From a virus: a DNA stretch of 64,000 nucleotides. Each line of letters begins with the position of its first letter. The stretch's first letter is position 1. Under the pieces are notes generated by a model that searched no databases, had not been told where the DNA came from, and worked only from the letters and a program-made list of their open reading frames with translations. Position numbers and translations under genes: made by a program. Location of the stretch: the IMG/VR virus record IMGVR_UViG_3300034101_003424, positions 1-64,000 of that record; one strand, 5' to 3'. Shown here piece after piece: positions 27,977 through 34,799 of this stretch.

Positions 27977-28547
27977 CTGTAGATGCCATGATGATAGATC
28001 CTAAAGTTACTTTTTTTGTTTCTGGGATTTGTAAATATTTGGATGCTGAATCATCGTAAAGCCCCGCTTGAATTTTTATTGCGACGTATTCATTGTATGA
28101 TAAAGTCACATATTTTTGAAGTAGGTATAAAGATTTATCGGACGCTACTAGGAATTTAGTTACATCGTTAAATTTATATCCTCTATTCATATTTTTCTTA
28201 TGCCAGTCAGAAGTTTCCTCTACAAAGAAAGGGTCTTCGTCTACTCCGCACAACCCGATAGAATTAAACAATGAAGCTATCGTAAATTCCTCTAAATTAA
28301 AATCTAATGCAATGTCGGTAGATTTATATAATTTACAAAGACCTAATCCAAAATTATAGGTATTAATTGAAAACTGTAATAACCCTCCTTGGTAACAATA
28401 GTTATTGTCTAAAAACATTGAAGCAGGAGCGCTTTTTAATGTAGTTTCATAGTCTGCTAGTAACTTTAGGAAATTTTCTTTTCTTCCGCTAGCTACGCGT
28501 AAATCTAATAAATCTGTAAATTCTTTAAACAATTCTTCCGATTTCAT
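27948..28547 (-). CDS. HD-phosphohydrolase-like protein lacking its metal ligands
   Basis: 199 residues. The order of conserved blocks follows small HD-domain hydrolases of phages and Firmicutes: the start of the fold, APASMFLDNNYCYQGGLLQFS (usually APAS-x-H-x-Y-x-GGLLEHS), then IASLFNSIGLCGV (usually LLHDLxKxG), then VASDKSLYLLQKYVTLSYNEYVAIKIQAG (usually HGEKSVxLxQxFIxLTxEExxAIRWHMG), then MASTDAARQ. Every His and the HD pair that bind metal are replaced, so the fold seems kept but the catalytic site is gone. It may be a binding or regulatory pseudoenzyme. It overlaps the small membrane-protein gene downstream. Confidence 0.6.
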   Translation of the reverse strand: MKSEELFKEFTDLLDLRVASGRKENFLKLLADYETTLKSAPASMFLDNNYCYQGGLLQFSINTYNFGLGLCKLYKSTDIALDFNLEEFTIASLFNSIGLCGVDEDPFFVEETSDWHKKNMNRGYKFNDVTKFLVASDKSLYLLQKYVTLSYNEYVAIKIQAGLYDDSASKYLQIPETKKVTLGSIIMASTDAARQMVSS

Positions 28548-28573
28548 AAAACTTTTTTTTGTGTAACAATTTA

Positions 28574-28657
28574 TTATAAGATTTTGTTTATTTCATTCCA
28601 CTCTTTTATCTGAGCTGGAGACATGTTTCTTAGCTCCGATTCAGAAAGTTTTTTTTT
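28574..28657 (-). other. Probable -1 ribosomal frameshift site and alternative C-terminus
   Basis: The membrane-protein gene ends with GTA AAA AAA AAC TTT, containing the classical slippery heptamer A AAA AAC, and stops at 28630. After a -1 slip, reading continues for about 24 more codons (LSESELRNMSPAQIKEWNEI then NKIL) to a TAA at 28574-28576. This sequence reads like a normal protein tail, and no other feature occupies it. A GAGCT/AGCTC stem-loop lies about a dozen bases downstream of the slip site. A sequencing error in the nine-A run is the main alternative. Confidence 0.55.
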
Positions 28658-30135
28658 ACATTAGCTTTAGGCTCTCTATAATTTCTACTTTTTGATTTAT
28701 TTATAGAAGGTATTATTATAATTTCTTCTTCCGGTTCTCCTGAAGATATATCGTAATCTTCATCTATTGCCTCAAATGTAATATCTTCTACTACATCTGA
28801 TTCTATTTCTTCTTGTGTAATGTTTTCAAAACTTCCGGTAACTACTTCTTCCAATCTAACTTGTTCTGCAAGTGCTGTATCAGAATATGAGTAAACTTCA
28901 TTAAAAAATCCTTTTACTATGGTCATATCTTCAAATTCATTAATAGACTCTATACTATTATTTTTTACTTTATTCTTACTTCCTGTAGGTCTTCCTCTTC
29001 TTTTTGGTTTTGGAAATGCCTCCATGTACCTTGACCAGGAAAAATCACCTTGAAAGTTATTTGGATTTGTAGGAACTATTGAACCACTTACCAAGTGTTC
29101 AAAAGAGCTTGTAAATTCAGCAAAAGAACTAGTGATTTTTAACTTTTCATTAAAATCATCAATATACTTTGTATCTTCTTTTGTCAAATCATCCGAGTAA
29201 AATTCTGCTAAAGGGCTTCTCTCTTTCGGTTTTTCTGGAATAGGATTCTCTTCAATATTATCAGAATCTTTTTCATCTTCTTCTAGTATTACTTTTTGTG
29301 TGAAATGATAGGCGGTTAAAAGAGCAATAGCTAAGGGGTCCGCTAAAAATACAATAACCATTAGAAACCAAAATAGTACCTTGTCTAAACTTGTATTAGT
29401 AACTTCGGAAAGGTAAATTAGGGGACCAAGTTCTACAGCTACTTCATTACTTGATTTTATTTCTATAATCTTTGTTTCGTAACTAAATATGGAATCAGAA
29501 ATGTTTGTGATGTCCACATATACTCCGTCTCTTCTGCTCTCCATTTTTCCAATGTCAGAGTTAAGACCTTCTACTTGTTGTAAATAATCCTTTCTTGTAG
29601 ATGCATTTGATTTTGATGATGTTCTTCCCCTGCTATCTACATAAACATCTTTTGAATCACTCATCATTCCAGAAGATGTTGTGTTCCTTTGCAATCTTGT
29701 TTGAGCGATGTCAGAAATAATTTGCTTATATTCATTTTGCAGATCATTCTTTTTATCGATGAAGAATTTCTTTTTCTCTTCAACTAATGCAACTTCCGAT
29801 TTAGATGCCATGAGCTTATTCTTGTTCTCGGTATATGCTTGAGAAAGAATGCCATAGACTCCGGAAGATGTTACAAAAATGACAAGGAATAAGAAAATTA
29901 ATCCCCCCACTTTATATCCTAATGTTAGTTTATGCCAGTACCTATGAAGAAATGATGCGATGACAAGTTTTGATATTTCTATTCCGGCGCCTAAAAGAAT
30001 TATTGCCATGCCTGCTCCGGCGAAAACTTGGGCTAATCCTTTTACAGAGAAAAAACCTACAACGGAAGCTAGGAAAATAGCGCAGGTTAAAAGAAGATAA
30101 GATATTCTTTTTTGTGTTTTTAAGTCTTTGGTCAT
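28630..30135 (-). CDS. Four-helix membrane protein with coiled coil and AT-hook-like tail
   Basis: 501 residues from the ATG at 30135 (MTKDLKTQKR). The open frame extends upstream to 30174, but that part overlaps a promoter and is unlikely to be translated. Transmembrane helices at about 12-30, 35-62, 74-97 and 268-292. Between helices 3 and 4 there is a ~150-residue coiled coil; the first three helices plus coiled coil suggest a membrane-anchored scaffold. After helix 4 comes an acidic cytoplasmic tail with a basic AT-hook-like segment, KPKRRGRPTGSKNK, near 376-388. It could tether DNA or RNA polymerase to the membrane, but this is inference. It has its own host-type promoter, facing away from the plus-strand genes, and a probable frameshifted end. 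Confidence 0.75.
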   Translation of the reverse strand: MTKDLKTQKRISYLLLTCAIFLASVVGFFSVKGLAQVFAGAGMAIILLGAGIEISKLVIASFLHRYWHKLTLGYKVGGLIFLFLVIFVTSSGVYGILSQAYTENKNKLMASKSEVALVEEKKKFFIDKKNDLQNEYKQIISDIAQTRLQRNTTSSGMMSDSKDVYVDSRGRTSSKSNASTRKDYLQQVEGLNSDIGKMESRRDGVYVDITNISDSIFSYETKIIEIKSSNEVAVELGPLIYLSEVTNTSLDKVLFWFLMVIVFLADPLAIALLTAYHFTQKVILEEDEKDSDNIEENPIPEKPKERSPLAEFYSDDLTKEDTKYIDDFNEKLKITSSFAEFTSSFEHLVSGSIVPTNPNNFQGDFSWSRYMEAFPKPKRRGRPTGSKNKVKNNSIESINEFEDMTIVKGFFNEVYSYSDTALAEQVRLEEVVTGSFENITQEEIESDVVEDITFEAIDEDYDISSGEPEEEIIIIPSINKSKSRNYREPKANVKKNFLNRS

Positions 30136-30148
30136 GTTATTTTTTTTA

Positions 30149-30178
30149 CAAAGGTAGTCAATTTTTTTGAACAATCAA
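30149..30178 (-). promoter_or_regulatory. Bacteroidetes-type promoter TTG-N19-TACCTTTG
   Basis: Minus-strand -33 TTG (30176-30178), a 19-base spacer and a -7 box TACCTTTG (30149-30156), ending 13 bases before the ATG at 30135. This is the housekeeping-sigma consensus of Bacteroidetes. It fixes the start of the membrane-protein gene and supports the host assignment. Confidence 0.75.
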
Positions 30179-30179
30179 C

Positions 30180-30567
30180 TTTTTTTGCATTTTTTTTAGT
30201 ATCTACATGTTTTTACATGAATGCTATGTAATATAAAGAAAACAATTACATATATAATTATGTTAGATTTGCATGTTATTGATGTTATCATTTTGTTTTA
30301 AAGATATAAAAGAGCATTAAACATGAATATACATTTAGACATGGTGCATGTTAACATAATTTTTTTGACAATGGTTGAATGTTTAGATGTAATCATGAAA
30401 TTTTAACATTTTATTAACATGTAGATTTTTGGAGGGGATGCTAAAAGTAAAATCAAGCCCCCCAGTAAAATAAAAAAATTAAAAAAGACATGTAAAATCT
30501 ATTTATAGTAAAACATGTAACAAACATTTATTGATAATTGATTATAAATTAAAACACATTACACATT
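30180..30567. promoter_or_regulatory. Divergent non-coding control region with ACATGT palindromes
   Basis: About 390 AT-rich bases without a gene, between divergent transcription units. The palindrome ACATGT occurs at 30205, 30418, 30488 and 30513, with further CATGT or ACATG half-matches between (near 30215, 30272, 30321, 30347). A late-type element lies at 30500-30507. A GGAGGGG/CCCCCC pair (about 30431 and 30458) could form a weak hairpin. The repeated palindromes suggest a binding site array for a regulator or a replication origin. Confidence 0.5.
30500..30507 (+). promoter_or_regulatory. Candidate late promoter element TATTTATA
   Basis: TATTTATAGTAAAAC, 60 bases upstream of the ATG at 30568 and between two ACATGT palindromes. 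The core plus A-run is as in the other late elements, though the leader would be longer. Confidence 0.4.
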
Positions 30568-30927
30568 ATGACAACAATGATAAAAGCATTATCAGATTTT
30601 GAACACATGGGCCACATGGTATATCTAAAAAAGATATTCCCGGAAGCATTCTTTAAAATAAAATCATTTACAGTACATTTTAAAGAGAAAGAAAATTTAA
30701 TACCCGTAGGAGGAGACGATGGAGAGGTTAGAGCAGAAATAACATTATGTCCATCTATAAAATGTCAATTCTACATTTATGCGAATAAAGATGTTTTTGA
30801 CAATAAGGGAAACGCCCTAGTACCGTACCTTATAGATTTGGATGTAGATGAGAACAATGATGTAGAAGATTTGTTAGATAAACTAAAACAAATGCTACAG
30901 GATGAATTTAAAGAAAAAATTGAATGA
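30568..30927 (+). CDS. Unknown protein, first gene of the plus-strand block
   Basis: 119 residues, soluble, mixed alpha/beta (FFKIKSFTVHFKEKEN, CQFYIYANKDVF), with an acidic C-terminus (DLDVDENNDVEDLLDKLKQM). No family recognised. It is the first plus-strand gene after the divergent control region and overlaps the next gene by 26 bases, so the two are probably translated together. Confidence 0.55.
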   Translation: MTTMIKALSDFEHMGHMVYLKKIFPEAFFKIKSFTVHFKEKENLIPVGGDDGEVRAEITLCPSIKCQFYIYANKDVFDNKGNALVPYLIDLDVDENNDVEDLLDKLKQMLQDEFKEKIE

Positions 30928-31462
30928 CACATTATCTTTCATGTCGGAGCATGATAGAGTATTGTTTCTTTACAACAACATCTTACTAAAAAATCCCGAC
31001 GAAAATTTTGATTTAAATAGGGAGACATTTAACATGCTATTTTCTGCTGATCCCGAGAATTCTGACATTTTTGACAACATGTCGGGAGATGCCACTGAAG
31101 CAGATGACTTTTTTACATTCTTAGACGACAATGAGGAGTCTTTTGATGCTTTCTCTTACTCTGATGAAGAACTAGATGGTTTTTTAGATGGGATGGATGA
31201 TGAATTAGATTATATAGAGTCCGAAGATGATGTACAAGTAGAAGTTTTAGTACATGGAAACATCTTGGTTTTGTTTTCCAATTCCGAAGATGACATAAAT
31301 TCATATATCTATAATTATTGCTTTTTAGAAGGGTATATTTTCACAAAGATAGCTGATTCTGAAGTAAAAAACATAAAGTCTTTTGATGTAGTAACCGGAT
31401 ACAAGCATAAAACAGTTTTAAAAGTACACGGAAAATTAGAAAATGATATATGTTACAATTAA
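30902..31462 (+). CDS. Strongly acidic unknown protein
   Basis: 186 residues. The middle (about 55-115) is extremely rich in Asp and Glu with few basic residues (SDEELDGFLDGMDDELDY, IESEDDVQVEV). The C-terminal half returns to mixed sequence (VLVHGNILVLFSNSE, DVVTGYKHKTVLKVHGK). No family recognised. Such acidity is seen in DNA-mimic anti-restriction or nucleoid-binding proteins, but also in many unrelated proteins, so no function is assigned. Overlaps the upstream gene. Confidence 0.55.
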   Translation: MNLKKKLNDTLSFMSEHDRVLFLYNNILLKNPDENFDLNRETFNMLFSADPENSDIFDNMSGDATEADDFFTFLDDNEESFDAFSYSDEELDGFLDGMDDELDYIESEDDVQVEVLVHGNILVLFSNSEDDINSYIYNYCFLEGYIFTKIADSEVKNIKSFDVVTGYKHKTVLKVHGKLENDICYN

Positions 31463-31534
31463 TTTAACATAAAATGGCATATAATTTGAACATCTCAATA
31501 TAGTTATTATTAGTTAACTCTTAAAATTAATAAA

Positions 31535-31915
31535 ATGGCAAATTTTGATGATTTAGGTTACGACGAAGTGGTAGACACTATCTGCGACGTAATTGACTTA
31601 GGAAAAAATGTAAAAAACGTATTTGCTGACGGATTCCAAGTAATTCCTGATCTTATCGCGTTGACTCCTGAATTCTTTAAAGTTCAAGAGATTATTTCTG
31701 ACGCTCCCTTGGCAATCAACCAACTTAAAAATTTGAGTGTGGAAGAAGCTAAAAAGGCACACGCAGAAATTTCAAAACGTACAGGTGTAGCTCAAGACAA
31801 AGTAGTTGATACAGTTACTAAGGGCTTCGGCATTGTAGTAGAATTGTATGAAGTATTCGCTTGGAATCAGGCGAAGTTCTATGCAATCAAGACAAAAATA
31901 CAGGACTTAGCTTAA
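31535..31915 (+). CDS. Unknown, probably highly expressed helical protein
   Basis: 126 residues, helical, with no Cys (YDEVVDTICDVIDLG has one; otherwise none) and no membrane segment. No family recognised. Codon choice differs from neighbours: CGT for arginine, frequent GCT, GAC, TTC and AAC codons, where nearby genes use AGA and A/T-ending codons. It stands alone with a ~70-base leader and is closed by a strong GC-rich terminator. All of this suggests a protein made in large amounts, for example an abundant structural or DNA-binding protein. Confidence 0.6.
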   Translation: MANFDDLGYDEVVDTICDVIDLGKNVKNVFADGFQVIPDLIALTPEFFKVQEIISDAPLAINQLKNLSVEEAKKAHAEISKRTGVAQDKVVDTVTKGFGIVVELYEVFAWNQAKFYAIKTKIQDLA

Positions 31916-31933
31916 CCTAACGACTAACTTTAC

Positions 31934-31964
31934 GCCCCGCTAAAAAAATTTGGCGGGGCTTTTT
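31934..31964 (+). terminator. Strong rho-independent terminator
   Basis: GCCCCGC (31934-31940), a 12-base AT loop, GCGGGGC (31953-31959), followed by five T. The only GC-rich hairpin of this strength seen in the window. It ends the unit with the 31535 gene and insulates it from the fibre genes. Confidence 0.9.
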
Positions 31965-31982
31965 AATTAATACATTATGCAA

Positions 31983-31990
31983 TATTTATA
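31983..31990 (+). promoter_or_regulatory. Candidate late promoter element TATTTATA
   Basis: AATATTTATACTAAAGG, 13 bases before the ATG at 32004 and right behind the terminator, where a new promoter is needed. One of the best-placed examples. Confidence 0.6.
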
Positions 31991-32003
31991 CTAAAGGTTA
32001 ATC

Positions 32004-33140
32004 ATGCTAATTTACAGGCCTACTATTATTTCTGGTTCGGGATATTACTCCGGGTCTTTTGATGGAGACGGGTCTAGGTTATATAATATTCCATCATCTT
32101 CCTACGCTATAACTGCCTCCTATGCTTTAAATGGAGGAACCGGAGGTGGTGAAAAAGGTGATAAAGGAGAAATGGGAGATTCTGTTTTTACCTCCTCTTT
32201 ACAAGGAGTATTAGTAACAGTTAATCACAATTTAGATTTAGAATATCCTGTTTACAATATTTATGATAATTTAGGAAAAGAAGTAATACCTAAGGAATTT
32301 ACCATAATTAATCCAAATTCCGTACAAGTAAATTTCGGCATACCATTTACCGGCTCTATAAGTATTTCTGCCGGTCAACAAGGTTTTAAGGGACAAAAAG
32401 GAGGTAAAGGAGAAGTTGGTGTCAAGGGAAATAAAGGAGAATTAGGAGAAGCTGTTTATAGTTCTTCTATTCAAGGGAGTCTAATTTCCATATCCCATAA
32501 TTTAGATATTCAATATCCTGTTTTTACTATCTATGATAATTTAGGAGATAATATAATCCCTAAATCTTTTTCTGTAATAAATGATAATACTGTTGAAGTT
32601 GATTTTGGTATTGGATTTACTGGTTCTATAAGTATTGCAAGCGGTATAAAAGGACAAAAAGGAGAACCTTACAATGGATCTGTAATATATGAGAGCGGTA
32701 GTAAAATAGGTATAGGAATTCCAAATCCTACATTTCAATTACAATTATCTACAAATAGTGCAGGTAAACCAACTGGAGGATCTTGGTCGGATTCTTCGGA
32801 TATAAGGTTAAAGACAGATATAAAAGACATAGATAATCCACTACATATATTAAAAAAAATAAGAGGAGTTACTTTTAGATGGAAAGATGGTTTACGAGAT
32901 GATTTTAACTCCGGAGGTTTTATAGCAGATGAATTAGAGAATGTATTCCCCTCTTGGGTCACAATACAAGAGTCTTCTGAGAAAGAAAAACTGTATATAG
33001 AAGACAATAAAGTAAAAACTATCTCGCTACCCTTTTATTTTGATGCTATTATAGTTGAATCAATAAAAAAACAGCAAGAAGAAATAGAAATGCTAAAAAC
33101 TAGTATTTTAGAATTAGAACTACTTATTAAAAATAAATAA
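32004..33140 (+). CDS. Collagen-like tail fibre with S74 self-cleaving chaperone
   Basis: 378 residues. Start motif SGSGYYSGSFDGDGSRL, shared with the next gene, probably marks the attachment end. Then two copies of a ~65-residue beta module (HNLDLEYPVYNIYDNLG and HNLDIQYPVFTIYDNLG), each flanked by Lys-rich Gly-X-Y triplets (GQKGGKGEVGVKGNKGELG). The C-terminal ~110 residues are an S74 intramolecular chaperone: SDIRLKTDIKDI with the catalytic Ser-Asp/Lys motif, GVTFRWKDG, FIADELENVFP and a final coiled coil. S74 domains help trimerise fibres and then cut themselves off. Lysines in the Y position resemble sites that are hydroxylated and glycosylated in other collagens. Confidence 0.88.
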   Translation: MLIYRPTIISGSGYYSGSFDGDGSRLYNIPSSSYAITASYALNGGTGGGEKGDKGEMGDSVFTSSLQGVLVTVNHNLDLEYPVYNIYDNLGKEVIPKEFTIINPNSVQVNFGIPFTGSISISAGQQGFKGQKGGKGEVGVKGNKGELGEAVYSSSIQGSLISISHNLDIQYPVFTIYDNLGDNIIPKSFSVINDNTVEVDFGIGFTGSISIASGIKGQKGEPYNGSVIYESGSKIGIGIPNPTFQLQLSTNSAGKPTGGSWSDSSDIRLKTDIKDIDNPLHILKKIRGVTFRWKDGLRDDFNSGGFIADELENVFPSWVTIQESSEKEKLYIEDNKVKTISLPFYFDAIIVESIKKQQEEIEMLKTSILELELLIKNK

Positions 33141-33145
33141 TTATA

Positions 33146-33499
33146 ATGAGAATCCTATTCCCTACAATATTTTCTGGTTCTGGGTATTTTTCTGGTTCTT
33201 TTGATGGAAATGGGTCAAGACTTAAGGGTATATTGACATCTTCTATTGTTAATTTTAATCAAAACATAAAGAAAATAACTTTCCCTTACGCGGGTAAAGC
33301 TCAAATAACAGGTTCATTAATTATAAAAGGATCTACTACAAGTTCAGCGGATTTTTTTCTAATACAATCAGGATCTTTTAATTCCGTAAAAGTTAATAAT
33401 AAAGGAGTATTACAATTAGGTTCTTATGCTACAAAACCATCTGCTAGTGAAGGAGGAATTATATATAGCGATTATAGTTATTGGATTGGTTTAAATTAA
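33146..33499 (+). CDS. Short fibre-associated protein
   Basis: 117 residues. The N-terminus FSGSGYFSGSFDGNGSRL is nearly the same as that of the 32004 fibre, so both probably dock on the same partner. The rest is a small beta-type segment (AQITGSLIIKGSTTSSADF, VLQLGSYATKPSASEGG) typical of phage fibre shafts or collars. There is no collagen stretch and no S74 tail. It could be a short fibre, a fibre connector, or what is left of a longer fibre. Confidence 0.6.
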   Translation: MRILFPTIFSGSGYFSGSFDGNGSRLKGILTSSIVNFNQNIKKITFPYAGKAQITGSLIIKGSTTSSADFFLIQSGSFNSVKVNNKGVLQLGSYATKPSASEGGIIYSDYSYWIGLN

Positions 33500-33514
33500 T
33501 CTTAATCAATAAGC

Positions 33515-33522
33515 TATTTATA
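33515..33522 (+). promoter_or_regulatory. Candidate late promoter element TATTTATA
   Basis: CTATTTATATAAAAGAAAC, 24 bases before the ATG at 33547, in the short gap after the previous stop. Confidence 0.55.
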
Positions 33523-33546
33523 TAAAAGAAACTTAAAAAAAATGAA

Positions 33547-34485
33547 ATGGCAACTTGGAAAAAAATACTAGTTAGTGGATCTAGCGCACATGTATCAGCT
33601 GTAACGGCATCAAATCTTACAGATACTAATATATTAATGTCCGGACCCGGTGGAAGGATAAAAAATACAGGATTTACTTATGGTTCCGGTAAACTTAACC
33701 TAGGAAATACTATCGTTTCCGGGTCTATTTTTTCTGGTTCTTTTGTTGGAAATGGTTCGGGATTAACAGGACTTGTAACTTCTTTGAAAATAAGCGGATC
33801 TACAGGTAATGATGTATTAGATTTAAAGGTAGATAAACTATCTGTATTAGGAGGCACAACTCCTATTACAACTACCGTAACAGATAATACCGTAACTATA
33901 AATATCGCTAATGCTGCTGCCGATGGAACAACAAAAGGTTTAGCTGCTTTTGATACAGATGATTTTGATGCTAGTAGCGGATTAATAACTCTTGGCAATT
34001 CTGCCAATGGTGCTGTACTACAAGTTTCAGGTACATTAAGCGAAATTGATATAACTAGAAGTAATGGTTTAGTTACCGTTGGTCTCCCTAATGATGTCGT
34101 TATAACTAATGATTTAACTGTAGGAGGAGACTTGGTTGTAAATGGAGATTTGACGTACCTTAATGTAGCTAACCTAGCTGTTGAGGATGCTTTTATACTA
34201 CTTAAATCCGGATCATCAACCGTAGGAGATTCAGGTATTATTTTTGGAGGTAGTACAGGTATAGCCCAGAGTGGTTCTGCTTTAGTATGGGATGGTAGTT
34301 ATAATACAAATGATGGTCGATTGTCTGTAGTAGGAAATCTAGGAGCTAATACAACTGGAACTGTTTCACCTTCTTATTATGTTGCTGGAGTTTATGAGGG
34401 TTCCGAAATTAATGCGGCAACAAATAAAGCAGACCATCCAGGAAATATAAGAATAGATAATTCAGAAATTTTTATATATGTTTAA
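33547..34485 (+). CDS. Beta-helical tail fibre protein
   Basis: 312 residues. The start MATWKKILVSGSSAHVSA is shared in form with the 34800 fibre ([17 protein letters not shown]). A fibre-collar block follows (SGSFVGNGSGLTGL). The second half has a strongly conserved shaft motif of marine phage fibres, DLTVGGDLVVNGDLTYLNV, AVEDAFILLKSGSS, then GIIFGGSTG. It lacks an S74 tail. Likely a short tail fibre or distal shaft. The ATG at 33547 is used rather than the out-of-frame ATG five bases before it. Confidence 0.75.
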   Translation: MATWKKILVSGSSAHVSAVTASNLTDTNILMSGPGGRIKNTGFTYGSGKLNLGNTIVSGSIFSGSFVGNGSGLTGLVTSLKISGSTGNDVLDLKVDKLSVLGGTTPITTTVTDNTVTINIANAAADGTTKGLAAFDTDDFDASSGLITLGNSANGAVLQVSGTLSEIDITRSNGLVTVGLPNDVVITNDLTVGGDLVVNGDLTYLNVANLAVEDAFILLKSGSSTVGDSGIIFGGSTGIAQSGSALVWDGSYNTNDGRLSVVGNLGANTTGTVSPSYYVAGVYEGSEINAATNKADHPGNIRIDNSEIFIYV

Positions 34486-34723
34486 AAAATTAATAATGGG
34501 TATTATTCAAAAAGTTTCAAACAGAACAAAAGAAATTAATTCTTCTTATGATTTATCTAAAAAAATTAATTCTACAGTATCTTTAACGACAAGAGAAGTA
34601 GAGTTTATTTTAACTACATTAGGAGAATCTAGTATGCAAATAAAACAAATAGACTTTGTTTATAGTTTAATATTAAAATTACAAAGTTATTACGAAGAAT
34701 TAAAAAATAATAATGTAAAATAA
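34478..34723 (+). CDS. Small helical protein overlapping the fibre gene
   Basis: 81 residues, helical and basic at the start (FKKLIMGIIQKVSNRTKE), with a second helix LTTREVEFILTTLGE. No family recognised. Its start overlaps the stop of the fibre gene by eight bases. Small genes placed after fibre genes are often fibre-assembly chaperones, as with T4 gp38 or gp57A, but I see no sequence match to those. Confidence 0.5.
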   Translation: MFKKLIMGIIQKVSNRTKEINSSYDLSKKINSTVSLTTREVEFILTTLGESSMQIKQIDFVYSLILKLQSYYEELKNNNVK

Positions 34724-34799
34724 TTATAAAATTTATTATTGGCCCTATGGGGAAGTGGGCTTCGAATAGAAGTAACCAACCATAATAAAACATAAATAA

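Noticed and set aside
30136-30174. N-terminal extension of the membrane protein to 30174
   Set aside because: It runs through the TTG-N19-TACCTTTG promoter, so the ATG at 30135 is the likely start.
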